From: Limonium bicolor
Taxonomy: Eukaryota > Streptophyta > Magnoliopsida > Caryophyllales > Plumbaginaceae
Assembly: GCA_023374045.1 (NCBI GenBank)
Contig: CM041782.1
Location: forward strand, 248,401,882 to 248,465,881
Length of the DNA: 64,000 nucleotides
Direction: 5' to 3'
The notes below the pieces were generated by a model, which worked only from the letters and a program-made list of their open reading frames with translations, was not told where the DNA came from and searched no databases. Position numbers and translations under genes: made by a program. Positions 45,090 through 57,544 of this stretch are shown piece by piece; position 1 is the first letter of the stretch; every line of letters starts with the position of its first letter.

Positions 45090-48000
45090 TGAAATACCCC
45101 TAACGTTTAAATAATTAAATATAAGTAAATAAATATTATTTAGGGAATTATTAAACCCTGAGAAAAGTATATAAGCACTTGGGCGTTAAAACGCACCTAA
45201 ACTTCCTAAGGTCAAAAACGTGCGTTAAAGCCCGACCTTAAGTTAAACAATTTATAAACTGTAAAACTCATGGGAAGTTAATCAAGGATCATTATATGAC
45301 CTTTAAAACACAAGTTCTCAGTTAGAACTGAGTAAAAATACAATATGCCCGGGAGTTCCCTTAAGGGCCCCTTAAGGTCCGAAAGTCCCGGAAATACTTT
45401 ATTAAATAAAGTAAAGCATTACACTTCATTCTAAATACACAATAATACTTTAATTAACATTTAAGATGAAGTTCACAAGATAAATTCTCAATCAAAGACA
45501 AAGTTCTCGGAAGTTCCCGATGAGGACCCTATAAACCCACGAGAGTGCCTCGGAGAGGTTCCGAAGTGGCACAAACCCCAATATAAATTATTCTAAGAGT
45601 TCCTAACATCATTATTTAACATTCTAAAGAGAATGCTCAAGCTAAATTCTCAAAAATAAGCAAAGTACTTGGGGGAATTTATTAACGCTCCTTTTTGCCC
45701 CGGGAGTTTCCCGTTAGGCCGAAAATTGAGTTACGAGTTGATATAACCCCATATAGCTCAATGTAACACCTTAACATATTATTATTGACTATAAAAAATG
45801 TCAATAAACACTTGGAACTCATAGCGACTAATTATTTTTCAGAAAAATCCTTAAAGCACAAAACGCACCTTCGGGTGTCACAAAAATGCGTTTTACGCAA
45901 TTGCCTTGAAGTTTTTGAGGAGCCACGAGCTGATAATCTTAAAAGAGGATAAAATTACCATCTAAATCAATTGATGGCAGTACTAAATTCATAGTACAAA
46001 TGGGGGCGAGTTTTGGGACAAAAAGGTACCTAAAATCAGCATTTTTACCTTAAAACTTTCACCTTTTACCATCATATAAATGTACCAATTAAATGCTGGA
46101 ACCTATTACACATATTAGTATAGTCTTAGTACAATATATTGTAACAAAAATCAAATGAAAAATCAGTCCCATTTGACCACCGTATGGGGCGCCATTTATA
46201 GTCAATTTTGACTAGTTTTTAGTTTAAAAATGGTCTTATGGATGGTGAGTCGTCTTAGCATGTATTATATGGTGATATAGCAATTAATTACAGTCTGGAG
46301 AAGCCCCTCCATTATGTGTGCCTGCAAGGAAACAGTAAGGATTAGTTTAAATAAAGATAAGGAGATTATATGCTAATCTAGTCATACTTGTATTAGGCAA
46401 TAAACAAATGAAGCAAGTTGGTTCCTTGGCATGTGATGCCGATCTGAATCAAGTAGTGGGGAACTGAATGCTATCTGATTTCCAATAATTAAACTAGTTG
46501 GATATGTACCTAACTTCTTTGCAATTAACAAAGTCAAGTAGTCACCTAGGACTTCCATTACCGTAACACTACAAGGGGTTAGGAGCTACTTACACTCATC
46601 ATGGCCGAGACCTGTAAGAAGAAGACAATGTTAGTGGTGTTAATCAAGCTTAGTAAATTCACAAAGAAGAAAGCCACTCACATTGCCTTGTCATCTTATC
46701 ATAAACAATCAACAAAAGCTTCAATTATCTCCTTCCAATCAACTCTAGCACTAGTCATGTGGAGAGACCATTGTGGTCAATTTAGAAATCTAAATAAACT
46801 AAATCATGACATAAAATAATGACACATAATCTAACCTTGTTCCTTGCCTTAAAACATACAGAGATTCCTACATTTCCCTTGCCTCATTCACGAATAGGCA
46901 AGCTTCTTCTCTTGCTCTCCCTTTTCTCCTTTCTTGCTAAGTTAATTCCTAAGAGCTAATAAGCTCCATTAATGGTGTATCAAGTTCTAACACCATTTTA
47001 ATGTAATTTCCTAGTTAAATCTCCTAAGTCTTGGAGCAAGAAATCATCCTAGCTACTCCTACAATTTTCGCCAAGCATAGATGTTCCAAGGAGGTTCCTA
47101 AATTCAACAACAACACAAGGAACAACAAGATCAAGTTAAGGTATATTTTCATGTTGAAAATCTTAAGAAAATTCCTTAGGCAATTTTTGAAATTTAATAC
47201 CTTCTAAATCCATATTCTCTTCATTATTTCATGAAGGAAACTTGGGTCTACAATCATCCCAAGGTGTATCAAAATACCTTGTTAAATTCCTAAGGTAAAC
47301 TCTTGTAAAATTACTTCAAATATCATTTATAAATCCTTGTTAGAAGTCTAACAAATGGATCTCCTAAATATATTTAAGGAGACGAAAATTATTCATCAAG
47401 ATAGCATTTGGAGAGCTTGGAATTCAATGAAAAATCAAGTACAAGAATTGTCTTGATTTAAAGGGTAAGTTTATATAATTAAGGTTTATTAAGTTTAAGC
47501 TTGATTTAAGCTTCAAACTTTGGTATAAAAATTATGTATAACCTCTAAATAATTAAGGCCGAAAATAATGTCAAGAAAATAATTTATAACATATAAGGTA
47601 AGATTATTACCTTAAGGTATAAATATGTGTCACAAAAATTAATTAAGATGCATATATATATAAACCGAAATATCTAAGAGTTATTTGTTCTATTTTGAGT
47701 TTATAAACATTCTAAGTCATTAGCATAATTTTTAGAAGTGTTATATGGCTTATATACATTTATATGTATTTATTATAAGGTTTAAATAAAGTTTTAAAAC
47801 CATATGGTACAGGAATATTAAAACCGAGAGCAAAGTATTTCATTTGATGATTTTTGAGATATATATAAGTGTATTAGCTTATATTATAAATTTTAGGGAT
47901 ATTAAAAATAGCTACAAGTATTTAAATGGCTAGTTTAATAAGTTATGTGGCTTAAATGTAAATTTTGAAAAGTTTGGGGTATTAAAAATAATCGCCGAGA

Positions 48001-50565
48001 GTTAATGGTGGTGTTGGCATAATTATGATATAATATAAGGTAGGAATTAATATTATGAATTATAGTGAATTTAAATAAGTGTTTAAGTGTTAAAATAACA
48101 TTTTATAAAGTTTTGGGACTATTTTGTGAATATTAGAAACTATGGTGTTTAACCGAGAGTTACTTATGATTTTATGGGTATATTAAAATATTAATCATGA
48201 AATTAAGTCTTGGTCAAAGTGTTGACCAAAAACTTTTGGTTAAAATGATTTATGACATAAAATATTAAGTTTATAAAAGTTTTGGGGTGATATGTAATTT
48301 ATGGAAGTATATATGAAAAATAGAATTTAGTATGGGGTGGAAATGTAAATTGAAGAAAGTTGTGGATTGTTTTGGTTATTTTGGGTGAATTAAATATTAA
48401 AACTATAATTTAAAAGTTAATATGTAACTTATATAAAGTTTTGGGATTAAAATGTAAATATAAGGAAAGTATATGTCAAGACCGAAAATTAATGAGGTCA
48501 TTTGGTAATTTATAAAAAAAAATTAGAATATCCATTTTGGAATTACCAAAATATTAAGTGGCTAATTAGTAAATTAAAAAGGTAGTATGGTTAATTAATA
48601 ATTACAAAGGTTAATGTGGGCAATTAATGAATTATAAAAGTTATTAGGTTATTTGGCAATTTATAGAAGTTAATATAATTGTTTTGCAATTTCCGAAAAT
48701 TAATATGGGTATTTAGTAATTATAAAAGTATATGGTTGTTTAGTAAGTTGTAAAAGTTAATGGTTCAAATTATGATTACCGGAAAATATATGTAGTTATT
48801 AGTAATTTATTAAGTTGTTGGGTATAATATATAAATACCGAATTAATAAGGTTGGTTTTGTAATTTAATAAGGAAAGGAAGTAAAACTAGGTAATATATT
48901 GTATTATGGTTTATTAAGGAGTATAATATAAAGTTTATAAAATAATTGTGGTTGTAATAAAAATGACCAAGGGATATAATATAAAGAATAAGTGGAAACA
49001 ATTATGAGTATATAATTAAGGAAGTAGAAATATACTACAAGGTGAAAATTCATTATCACATGTGAATATCACATAAAATAACGAACTATTGAACTATCTA
49101 GAGTCACTGTTAAATAACAGGGGGAAATAAAGAACTTACAGGATTAGTATATTACAAGTATTAGTTCTACAGTGACTGTACTGTAATGTTTAAATGGATA
49201 GTTATATTAATATTACCCGGTATTGCTTGTAAATATAACAGCGTACGGGGAAGGACTGTTAAAGCGTGAATAGTCAAGCTAGCTGTTATCACAGTGAACG
49301 GTATGTTAATTGTGTGATCTGAATGTCCTAAGGATTTTCCTGAGGTCTAGACATTATGTGTTAATTGTTTAAGAGCGATATGTGTGATTTTATGTATATG
49401 ATATTGTATGTTGTATTGCTCAACACCACTGCGTTTTACTTATACGCGAACGTCTTAGGACTGGAAGTTTATACATATAAACTGGAACAAGACTAACTGA
49501 CCTTTAGGTATTAATGAACCTAACCGATGGTCAACTGATATAGTCTTAACTCAAAGATTGGTTATTATGTCACTGACAAAAAGGGCTAACTTATAAAGAG
49601 AGGAATCTAGACTGTTCTGACATTCTGGTTGCGCATTGTGATCACTACGAGAGACTTCAATGGAGAGTCACTCAAGGAAATCCATCAGCCACATTCGGGG
49701 ATGGCGGAGGGCACTGCCGTTGGTGCACAGGTTCGACCGGATCGGTCAATTAGCCAGGGCCTAGGGTCAACTGGTAACAGTTCCAATGGAACACAGGGGG
49801 CTACTGTCCATTAATAAGATAATAAGGGTTGTCTTGACATGACGCCTGAGGTGGAAATTAATTGGAAAAGGTTAAATGGTTGGTTTAAAGGATAAGGGCG
49901 AGGTGGCTAACTGACAAGTACAGTTTAAACGCGTATTTGTTCGGTGATTGTTATGGATTATTAATGTGTGATTATTAATTATTGCTATGGATTATTGTTG
50001 TGTGGTTATTGGTGTTGTGTACTATTGTACGCTGATGTTTATAGGTGAATTGTTATGTGATTGTTAAATGTTTACAGTTACTACTGTTATCATTGTAAAC
50101 CGGTATTTTATGTAAAGAATCTAATATCAAGACGGCTAAAACGACTTAAGGAATCTTGATGATTTAAGACTACATTTAGCATACCAGCATTTCGATTGTT
50201 GAGCCCTTCATTGGGCCAAACATTCCAGGTTATTGAAGAAGACTCAAGCCGGAGTGCGGGACGGGGGGGGGTAGCTGTTGTTTTCAGCAAGCACCTTTGG
50301 TTTTATTTTGTATTGTATTAAAGAGGTTGTTGTATTCAGTTGGCTCATGTAGTTGGATTGGTTTGTAATAATTAGTGTGCTCAGTATTTGTTCATCACAG
50401 CGTGAGAGGTTGTAATGTTGGAAAGAGCAAGGATGCCTTGTTACTCACAAGGGTGAGTAACGGCGTGTAACACCAAGGTAGTTAGTTTTATTTTCCGCTG
50501 CGATTTGTTATTTGTTATGCTACGACATGCGACTATATTACAGGTTTAGGATTAGGGGTGTTACA
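45090..50565 (+). mobile_element. Element F 5' LTR
   Basis: Starts TGAAATACCCC at 45090 (possible 5-bp flank CTAGT) and ends AGGGGTGTTACA at 50565, right before a PBS. At about 5.5 kb it is longer than the other LTRs; the stretch before the leader (near 46900) is ~1 kb longer than in C, so a further insertion within 45090-46900 is possible but I could not delimit it. 47400-49050 is strongly AT-rich. Unlike A, B, C, D and G it shows no GC half-site array. It has GCCC/GGGC just before CAGGT (50203-50231) and the terminal hairpin (50440-50461). The 72-aa frame 46601-46819 is not a supported gene. Confidence 0.7.
50440..50461 (+). other. LTR-terminal hairpin, F LTR
   Basis: GTTACTCAC pairs with GTGAGTAAC around AAGG. 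Relative to GTTAGCCAC/GTGGCTAAC two adjacent base pairs have changed on both sides, keeping all nine pairs. Confidence 0.85.
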
Positions 50566-50570
50566 AAAAG

Positions 50571-50597
50571 TGGTATCAGAGTGGAGTACCGCTCTGA
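50571..50597 (+). other. Primer binding site of F with overlapping hairpin
   Basis: TGGTATCAGAG (50571-50581) follows the LTR end by five bases; the next base is T instead of C. TCAGAGTGG pairs with CCGCTCTGA around AGTA (50576-50597); in B and C the stem is TCAGAGCGA/TCGCTCTGA. Confidence 0.85.
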
Positions 50598-50784
50598 TGA
50601 AAGATACTGAGTCTAGGACAATGAGCATAGGAATATTGGGATACGGGAAACGTCCGTGAGGATTCGTGACCTAGAAAGGAAAAACCCTAGGGATATCTTT
50701 ATTGCTAGTAGTTAGCTTTCTTACATATTTATGATTGTGTATGACGGTGTAGCAACCGAGTAGAAATAATAATATACTATCTTA

Positions 50785-51690
50785 GATGTTGACAAAAGGA
50801 AGACCACGTGGAGACAGCAGTGGACGCGTTGGCGAGACACCGGCGGATGTTCCAGCAGTACTAGGCCTAGCAGCGGCCATGACAGACTTTGCGTAGCAGC
50901 TAGGAGCTCAACTTACGAGAGCCATACCCCACCCGCCGCTGCCCAGGGAAACCAACTGGTTGAAGTGCGTTGCAGACGTGAGAGTACCAATTTATTCAGG
51001 GGAACCGGACCCCGCCGCACTGGAGAAGTTCATTGTAGAGCACCAAAAAGCGTTCAAGGCTGTCAGAGTTCCAGAAGACCAGCAGGTTGACATCGCCGCG
51101 TACAACCTGAAGGACGCAGCTGACATTTGGTGGCTGTCTATGGAGGGCCACGGTAGAGCTACACCGGACTTGGGATGGGGAGCGTTTGTGGAAGTGTTGC
51201 GGGAGAAATTCTACCCCGAACACCTAAAGTAGAGGAAAAGGCAGGAGATCGAGACCTTAAACCAAGGGACTCAAACAGTTGACCGGTGCTACGCACGGAT
51301 CACAGTTTGTTGGACTACATACCAGGAGTCGACTACTCGACGCAGAAAGAAGAAAGAAAGAAAGAGTACTGAAGGGAGATGGTGGAGCAACCTGGCGGTT
51401 ACTGCAAGAAGAGGAGAAATTCTTTGAAGAAGAAGGGGTGGAAGGATTCATGGTCAGAGATGAAGGAGCAGGTCCCTCGTTTGACCGGCCCAACTATTGA
51501 TACTCAGCCACTAAGAACAACACCACCTAGAAACAATAAGTCAACACGACATCACTATTACTGTAAACGCTGTGGAAGTGATCACCTAGGCGTAGATTGC
51601 GCAGGAAGGAAGGTGGAGTGCCGCTATTGCAAAAAGGAAGGTCACAGGGAGTATGAATGTTTTTCCAATCCAGGGAGCCGAGTATACTAG
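50785..51690 (+). pseudogene. gag: Ty3/gypsy gag (capsid and zinc knuckles), broken
   Basis: Gag forms the particle of the retrotransposon and binds its RNA. The likely start ATG is at 50785. A capsid-type stretch with Y(S)GEPDP, FI..HQKAF, A.YNLKDAADIWW and LREKFYP is in frame through 51229. An in-frame TAG lies near 50896 and another near 51230, then the frame is lost and part of the usual middle is missing. Two zinc knuckles follow at 51553-51660 (CKRC...H....C and CRYC....H....C). The order and motifs are those of plant chromovirus gag (Tekay/Del-like). Both first stops are TAG in places where CAG would read on, compatible with C-to-T decay of methylated DNA. Confidence 0.85.
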
Positions 51691-51868
51691 GGAGCTAGAG
51701 GTTCACAGAGGACACCAGTTATTGAGGCGGGCGACCAAGAGTAGGACCAGGCACCGCAGAACAACACCTATGGTAGAGGACCGGCATGACAGCCATCCTC
51801 ATCCGGGAGTCGGAAGGAAAAGGAGATAGTTCCATGAAGAAATACCCTGTACACAGTGGGAACCTCAG

Positions 51869-51891
51869 GTGCTGAGGCTAGCGCTCAGCGC
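51869..51891 (+). other. Twin hairpin, first copy
   Basis: GTGCTGAG pairs with CTCAGCGC around GCTAGCG. The second copy, GCACTGAG/CTCAGTGC around CTTACCG, is at 52700-52722; one pair changed on both sides. Confidence 0.55.
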
Positions 51892-52699
51892 GAAACCGGT
51901 AAGCCTAGAACTTAAACCTAATGCATATGCATAAATGTGTGTTATATTTATCAGCGATGATATTATAAGTGATTAGTAGAATCAAAAATTTATAGAGACC
52001 TAACTTAGGTAACCTATCACCTATAGGATACTTCGATTGTTTTCCCTTACCAAAGAGACCGTGGTCACCTGAGTATGAGCGAAGGTCGGGAATACCCAGA
52101 GGCATAACGCAAGAATTTGACCGCGCATGATCCTACTCAAGAAAAACTTAACTATAAACGAACAAATAACTATTGTAAATGAATGTAGAACTTGGGGATA
52201 GGCCTTGGAGGATTTTATATTCCAGGATATGGGAGTGGATCAAAACTTAAATTATATATGACGAGTATGGGTAAGGATTGGGATACTAGTTGTATCCTTC
52301 TCCATGGGAGATGATGCTGAGTTTATACGGTGACAAGAAGAGGATGGATAAGACGAACAAGATGATTTTAAAGTCAGGAGACACGTTAATATTTGATAGA
52401 GAATCCAGATTAGTATACCATGGGATTAAGAGTAATTAAACCGGAATTAACCTTTGGATATATGGTGTGAGATGATACAGTGAGGAATAGTAAGATAATT
52501 TTTGCATGGACTGCCGAAGGGCATTATCAACTGTCCAAACTTACAGTAACTACAAATTATGACCTGCCTAAATAACGAGCAGATGTCAGAAAAAGCTACA
52601 TTAATAATATAAATACTTAAGACTACATGAATTATCAAAATGGTTGATAAAGACCAGCAAACATAGAGAGCAAACACTGAAATTTTATGGGATACCCAG

Positions 52700-52722
52700 G
52701 CACTGAGCTTACCGCTCAGTGC
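52700..52722 (+). other. Twin hairpin, second copy
   Basis: GCACTGAG pairs perfectly with CTCAGTGC around CTTACCG, followed by a G-rich CGGGACTGGG as the first copy is followed by CGAAACCGG. Confidence 0.55.
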
Positions 52723-54180
52723 GGGACTGGGAAATCCTACAATCCCTTATTAACTCCGAGGGAAGATAGTGCGAAACCTTGAAATATGTCAATAGAGAAA
52801 CAGAATCTCTAAATATATAACTAAACATCCATCATGGATAAGCACGGGTTTTTAAGTACCTGAGCAAATACCAAGGGTCTCAGCTAGTACCAATATATAA
52901 CAGTGCTGGATTCCTAATTAATGAAGGGAGAGAACAAACTTTGAACTTATATTTTCTGAAGTCTGGAGAACTACCTAATTAGCAATACTAAATGCTACAC
53001 ATATACATATAATTTGGAGGTTGTAAACCTAAAACGTTGAGGAGTATTGATACATTTCAGAGGGCTAAGTATCATTAAATATACCTACCTTATTTTGAGG
53101 CTATCGTCCTACACTAACCTTATGGTTCTATACGGGCATATGTCTTCTATGACAGCTCAAGTTATGATTGCGAATAAAGAGCGTAAGAAATCAAATAAGG
53201 TTAAACCCCTGAAGTAATATAAATTTTAATATAAATATGGTAACAAAAAACTCTCCTTGGCACTTACAATGGAGGTAGTATGAGTTATGTTAAGAGTTTG
53301 AATTATTATGTACACTAAAAGTGAGTGGAAGTAAAAATTTAAAAAAAAAAATAGGAAGACATACCCTTTGGCTAGCAATAAGTAGTCTATACGTGAACTT
53401 TCCTAACGTTATGTGCTAATCCTTGTGGTTCTAAATTCTTTATCTGATAAACCTAATTGACCTATGTTTGGAAGCCATTGAGTTGTGGACTAACCACGTT
53501 TCTAAGAGATAGAAACAAACAATAAACCTTGATTGTTCGTTACCAAACAGAAAGATTCAAACTGGAAACCCTTAGTTTGAGCTGGTACTAATATTAAGAG
53601 ATACTTAACCTAGGCTGAACATATGGTTCATCTGATTTATGGATTTTAGATGGAGTAAGAAAAAGCCAAGCTTTAAGGCGGAGGAAATAGTACTTTATGG
53701 AACTGTAATTGTGGATGGAGTTATGAAAACTTTTCTTGAAGTCTAACTGTGACTGTCTTAGCTCCAGGTGATGATAATCAAAGTATAGGCAATAATCAAG
53801 CCCTGGTAAGTGAAATATTAGATAAGCCTTTTTAAAGAGAAGAGAGTATTCTAAGGTATGCAAGTCCATGACGGAACTTATTACTTGTATGATGGATTTA
53901 GGAGTTGAAATGATTGATGGATATAATTATTGGACAGTATGAGCCTAGACGTGTTAATAAGAATTTACCTTTTATGCCAAGAGGAAAAACTGGCTTCCCT
54001 GCTTGATGATTTGATCAAGGGAATGGTACCTGGGATTTGGGAATACACTAGATTCGAGTATAGGTTATAACAGATATTGGATTAATAGTATAGTGGTCAA
54101 GAGAAAATATAGTACTCACCACGTCACAAAGTTTGATAAGATAAAATTTGGAAATGATAATTATGTGATTGTGTGATATT

Positions 54181-54320
54181 TGACGTGGGAGGTCGAACTT
54201 GATCCTGGTCAGATCAAGGGAAAACCAAACACAAAATGGTGTGGAAGGATAGTTCAACACTGATGCTGACCCCGTCAGAGTTGGATGATTCCTGAGACTC
54301 CTTACAAGTGGTCACAAATA
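54181..54320 (+). other. Conserved interior block 2, copy in F
   Basis: CTTGATC/GATCAAG (54198-54218) with loop CTGGTCA, and CTGATG/CGTCAG with a U-G pair. Most diverged of the three copies, stems intact; the third stem (GTGGT) is not formed. Confidence 0.75.
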
Positions 54321-55247
54321 TTTCTATGGTACGTAAATATTATTCTTTAAACCTAAGATAAAATTTGACTAATAAGTACATGAGATGTATAAGGTGTAAA
54401 CTAAGAGTTAAGTTGTCCAGGTTACCCCGAGAAGATTAAATAGCTAAAACAACTCCGCATATGTCGGAAAAATAGCCAATTGTGAGGGAAATACTAACTA
54501 TTATTATTCCATGAACCATGTTAATAAATAAATATGAGATCAAGAGAAAATTACCTATAATAACAGTATTCTCAAGCTACCTTTTAAATTATGGCCAAAT
54601 TGCCATCTGGAAGGAAAAATCGACTTCCATGTCTTTCTGTATGAATTCAAACCCAATATATTAAAATGGAAACCTACCTATAAATATGGTAGAATATAAA
54701 GAGTAGAAACATTAAACTAATACTCACATGAGTTGATTCGGACCGCAGGAACATGTTTAATTAAGAAGAAACTATACCTTGTTAGAAACCTTAACAAAAA
54801 CCCTATTGTGGTATACCTGATGAACAGATAATAATAATCGTGCATATACTACCGATAATTGGTGAATCAATAATATCACGAAATATTTCTATAATATACG
54901 TAAGATGCACGGCTCAACCGTAGCTCATACTTTACATTGAAAATGAAAGCCGTATATGGCGACAGTAAACTCAAATACCAGAATCACAAGATGATGACCT
55001 AAAGATAGGGATTATAAGTATGCCCAATATTAATACAAAGACATGAGCGCCGACGATTACAACTAAGAGGCGATTAAGGAAGTGTGTTATACACAAATAG
55101 TTTAAACACGCCACAGAATAATATTGGCAATGTACAAGATAATAGATCACCTTCACCCACATACAGGATTCAGATATAAAAGCATACTAATGCACTATGG
55201 AACATGTCAGAGAATGCATAGATTCTTGGGGGCTATACCCCATAAAC

Positions 55248-55663
55248 AGACAAAATTCATATACTGATATCAGAAGGAGAGACCTCGAATTCGTAGTAGG
55301 CTGTCGAGTATTCCTTAGAGTTTCACCTATGAAGAGAATTTTTAGATTAGGGCAGACGGGCAAGCTTAGCCCGAAGTATGTAAGACCGTAGCTTATTACG
55401 GAGCGAGAGGGCCCATTAGCCTATAGATTAGACTCATATGTTAAGCTAGGAAGAGTGCACAATGTGTTTCACATTTCTCAGCTAAAGCAGTATGTGCCTC
55501 ACCCATCACATAACTTAGAGCCCGAGACACTCGAGCTAAATCCTACACTTAGATATGAGGAGACCCCAGTTCGCATTTTAGACTCCAAACTAGGGAGACC
55601 ATGAACAAGACCATTAGAATGGTCAAGGTTATTTGGTCAAACAACGACATTGAGGAGGCGACA
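55248..55663 (+). pseudogene. pol: Integrase C-terminus and chromodomain-type tail of a gypsy pol, broken
   Basis: Starts with the conserved RRRDLEF..G..VFL.VSPM segment followed by KLSPKYV.P, then after an in-frame TAG near 55389 the downstream parts EREGPLAYRLD, VHNVFHISQLK and the ETPVRILDSK segment. A further frameshift lies near 55600, after which the typical tail (TIRMVKVIW...) is in another frame. Upstream integrase catalytic parts are absent. The frame is cut at 55663 by the start of LTR G. This is the extreme 3' end of pol in chromoviruses, where the integrase C-terminal region leads into a chromodomain. Confidence 0.85.
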
Positions 55664-57544
55664 TGAAATACCCCGTAATTAGAAACAGTGATTAATTAGG
55701 CTAATAAAAAATTTTAGAAGCTTAATTAAGTATAAATAATCATGAGGGAACAAATCCCGAAGAAAACGGATCCTTTAAACGGATTAAAAACGCTAACGAA
55801 CCTTAACGCACGTTTTTCGAGGTAACCGGGAAAACGTGTCTTTAAGCGGGTCAAATAGACTCGTAAAAATTTTGGTCAACTAAATAATCATTAATAAATA
55901 TTAGTGAAACTTTAGGACCAATAAAATCAATAGAACGAGAGATTAGTAAAAACTATCCAAAACGGGAAGTTGTGGGGTAGAAACATAAATAACCAAAACT
56001 TATGTGTCCACTTTGAAAATAAAAAGTAAAAGTGGTATGTGTGTGCTGTGTGTGTCCGATTGGGACTCCCCCTCTCTCACACTCTCTCTCTCACACACTC
56101 ACTCCCTTATTTACAAAACAACAAAATAATTAAACAACCCCGCACTCACCTTTATTCTCTCTCTCCCATTTCATTCTCTTCACTCACGTAATACCCCTCT
56201 CCCTCACTCTCTCTTTTCTTCCTTTCTTCTTCCCATGCGATTTCCATGGTGAAATAAGAGAACCCACACAAAACCTCTCTTCTCTCCTCTTGTTACTCCA
56301 TCAAACCTTCTCCAAAAATTATAAAAACTACACCATTGGAATCCTCTCATCAAGAGCTACACTTCTATCTTTCCAAAAACCGAAAAGGAGAACTTTTGTT
56401 TTTATGGGTATGCCCCATTTGGAGCTTCAAGACTACCATTAGCACCACCTCCTTCTCCTTGTTCTTTTGAGGTAAAAATCTTCTTGAAACTCCAACTTTT
56501 TTCTAGCCTTAAGGGCAAAACGGAAATCTAGCTAAACCCTTGTTTGGTTCCTTTGTACCCAGCCGATTTTGGCTTGTTTGTGGAGTTGGGAATCTTGTTC
56601 TTGAGCCATTTCAAACACCACTTACACCCTTGCAAGGTAATGAGATTTCTAAACCCTAGAACTTACATTAAAACTTGAATAATGTTTAGGGTTAGTTTTA
56701 GTATTGAATGTGTGTGTATGTATGGGTTATAATGTTAGACTTGTTGAAGTACCATAACCGGTAGAGAGAGAAGGAAGAAGCAAGAGAGGAGGAGAAAGAA
56801 AAACTAGAAGAGAAACAAGGTAATTATGCTTGCCTTTGTGTAGTCTTATGTACATGTATGTAACAGATTTTTTTTTAGAAAGTTAAAATAGGTATTGGAA
56901 ATGGTTTGTAGTAGTAGTGTAATGTGTAGGAGAATATAAGTATTTTAAGCCTTTAAAAGATATGTAAAACTTATTGAAAACATAGATGGGAGTCATTGTT
57001 TGAGTGCAGGAAATTTAATGTTGTTAGTGTGGTACTTTGTGTATAAGAGATGGGTATGTTGATATTGGTTATAAACCGGTGGTGTGGACCGTTAATGTGT
57101 GAATAAACAATGTGGTGAGAGTGTAAAATTATAGGGGAGACTATGGCAAAATTTACCTAGGTTTAGAACACTTAATGAATTAGAACTAGGTGAAAAGTAT
57201 AAGTTGTAACAGATTTTGGTAGAGATGGTTAGAGGGTAAATTGAGAGAGGTAGATAATGTATTGTAATACCTTAGAAGTGTAGGAAATGACATTAGAAGA
57301 GGGAGTAATAGAAGGGGAGTGTAAGTGTCAAAATCTGTAGCAAAATACATTAAGGAAGAAAGCAATGTAAGTGTTGAGGTAAAACTAGGAAAATTGTGAG
57401 TATAAGTTAGTATAGAATTGTGTAATGAATTAGGGAATGAATTAGCATGATTTAGAGTGTTTAAATTGTACTAAAACATGTTAGGATGTATGTAGGAAGA
57501 TTGGGGAAACAATGGGTGAAATTTGGAAAGAAAAACAAGGTCTG

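Larger units (their letters stand above)
51691..55247 (+). mobile_element. Element F interior without recognisable pol
   Basis: Protease, reverse transcriptase, RNase H and the integrase core are expected here but I find none of their motifs on either strand. Instead it contains twin hairpins (51869-51891, 52700-52722) and conserved block 2 (54181-54320), which otherwise occurs in the non-coding interiors of B and C. Either pol was replaced by LARD-type sequence or a second decayed element lies here. The remaining open frames (60-91 aa) are not supported. Confidence 0.55.

Noticed and set aside
46601..46819. 72-aa frame (Lys-rich start) as a host gene
   Set aside because: Isolated short frame in the F LTR, no splice or family evidence.
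51691..55247. Endogenous pararetrovirus or complete pol in the F interior
   Set aside because: No reverse transcriptase, movement protein or coat protein motif on either strand; only gag and an integrase tail of gypsy type are recognisable.
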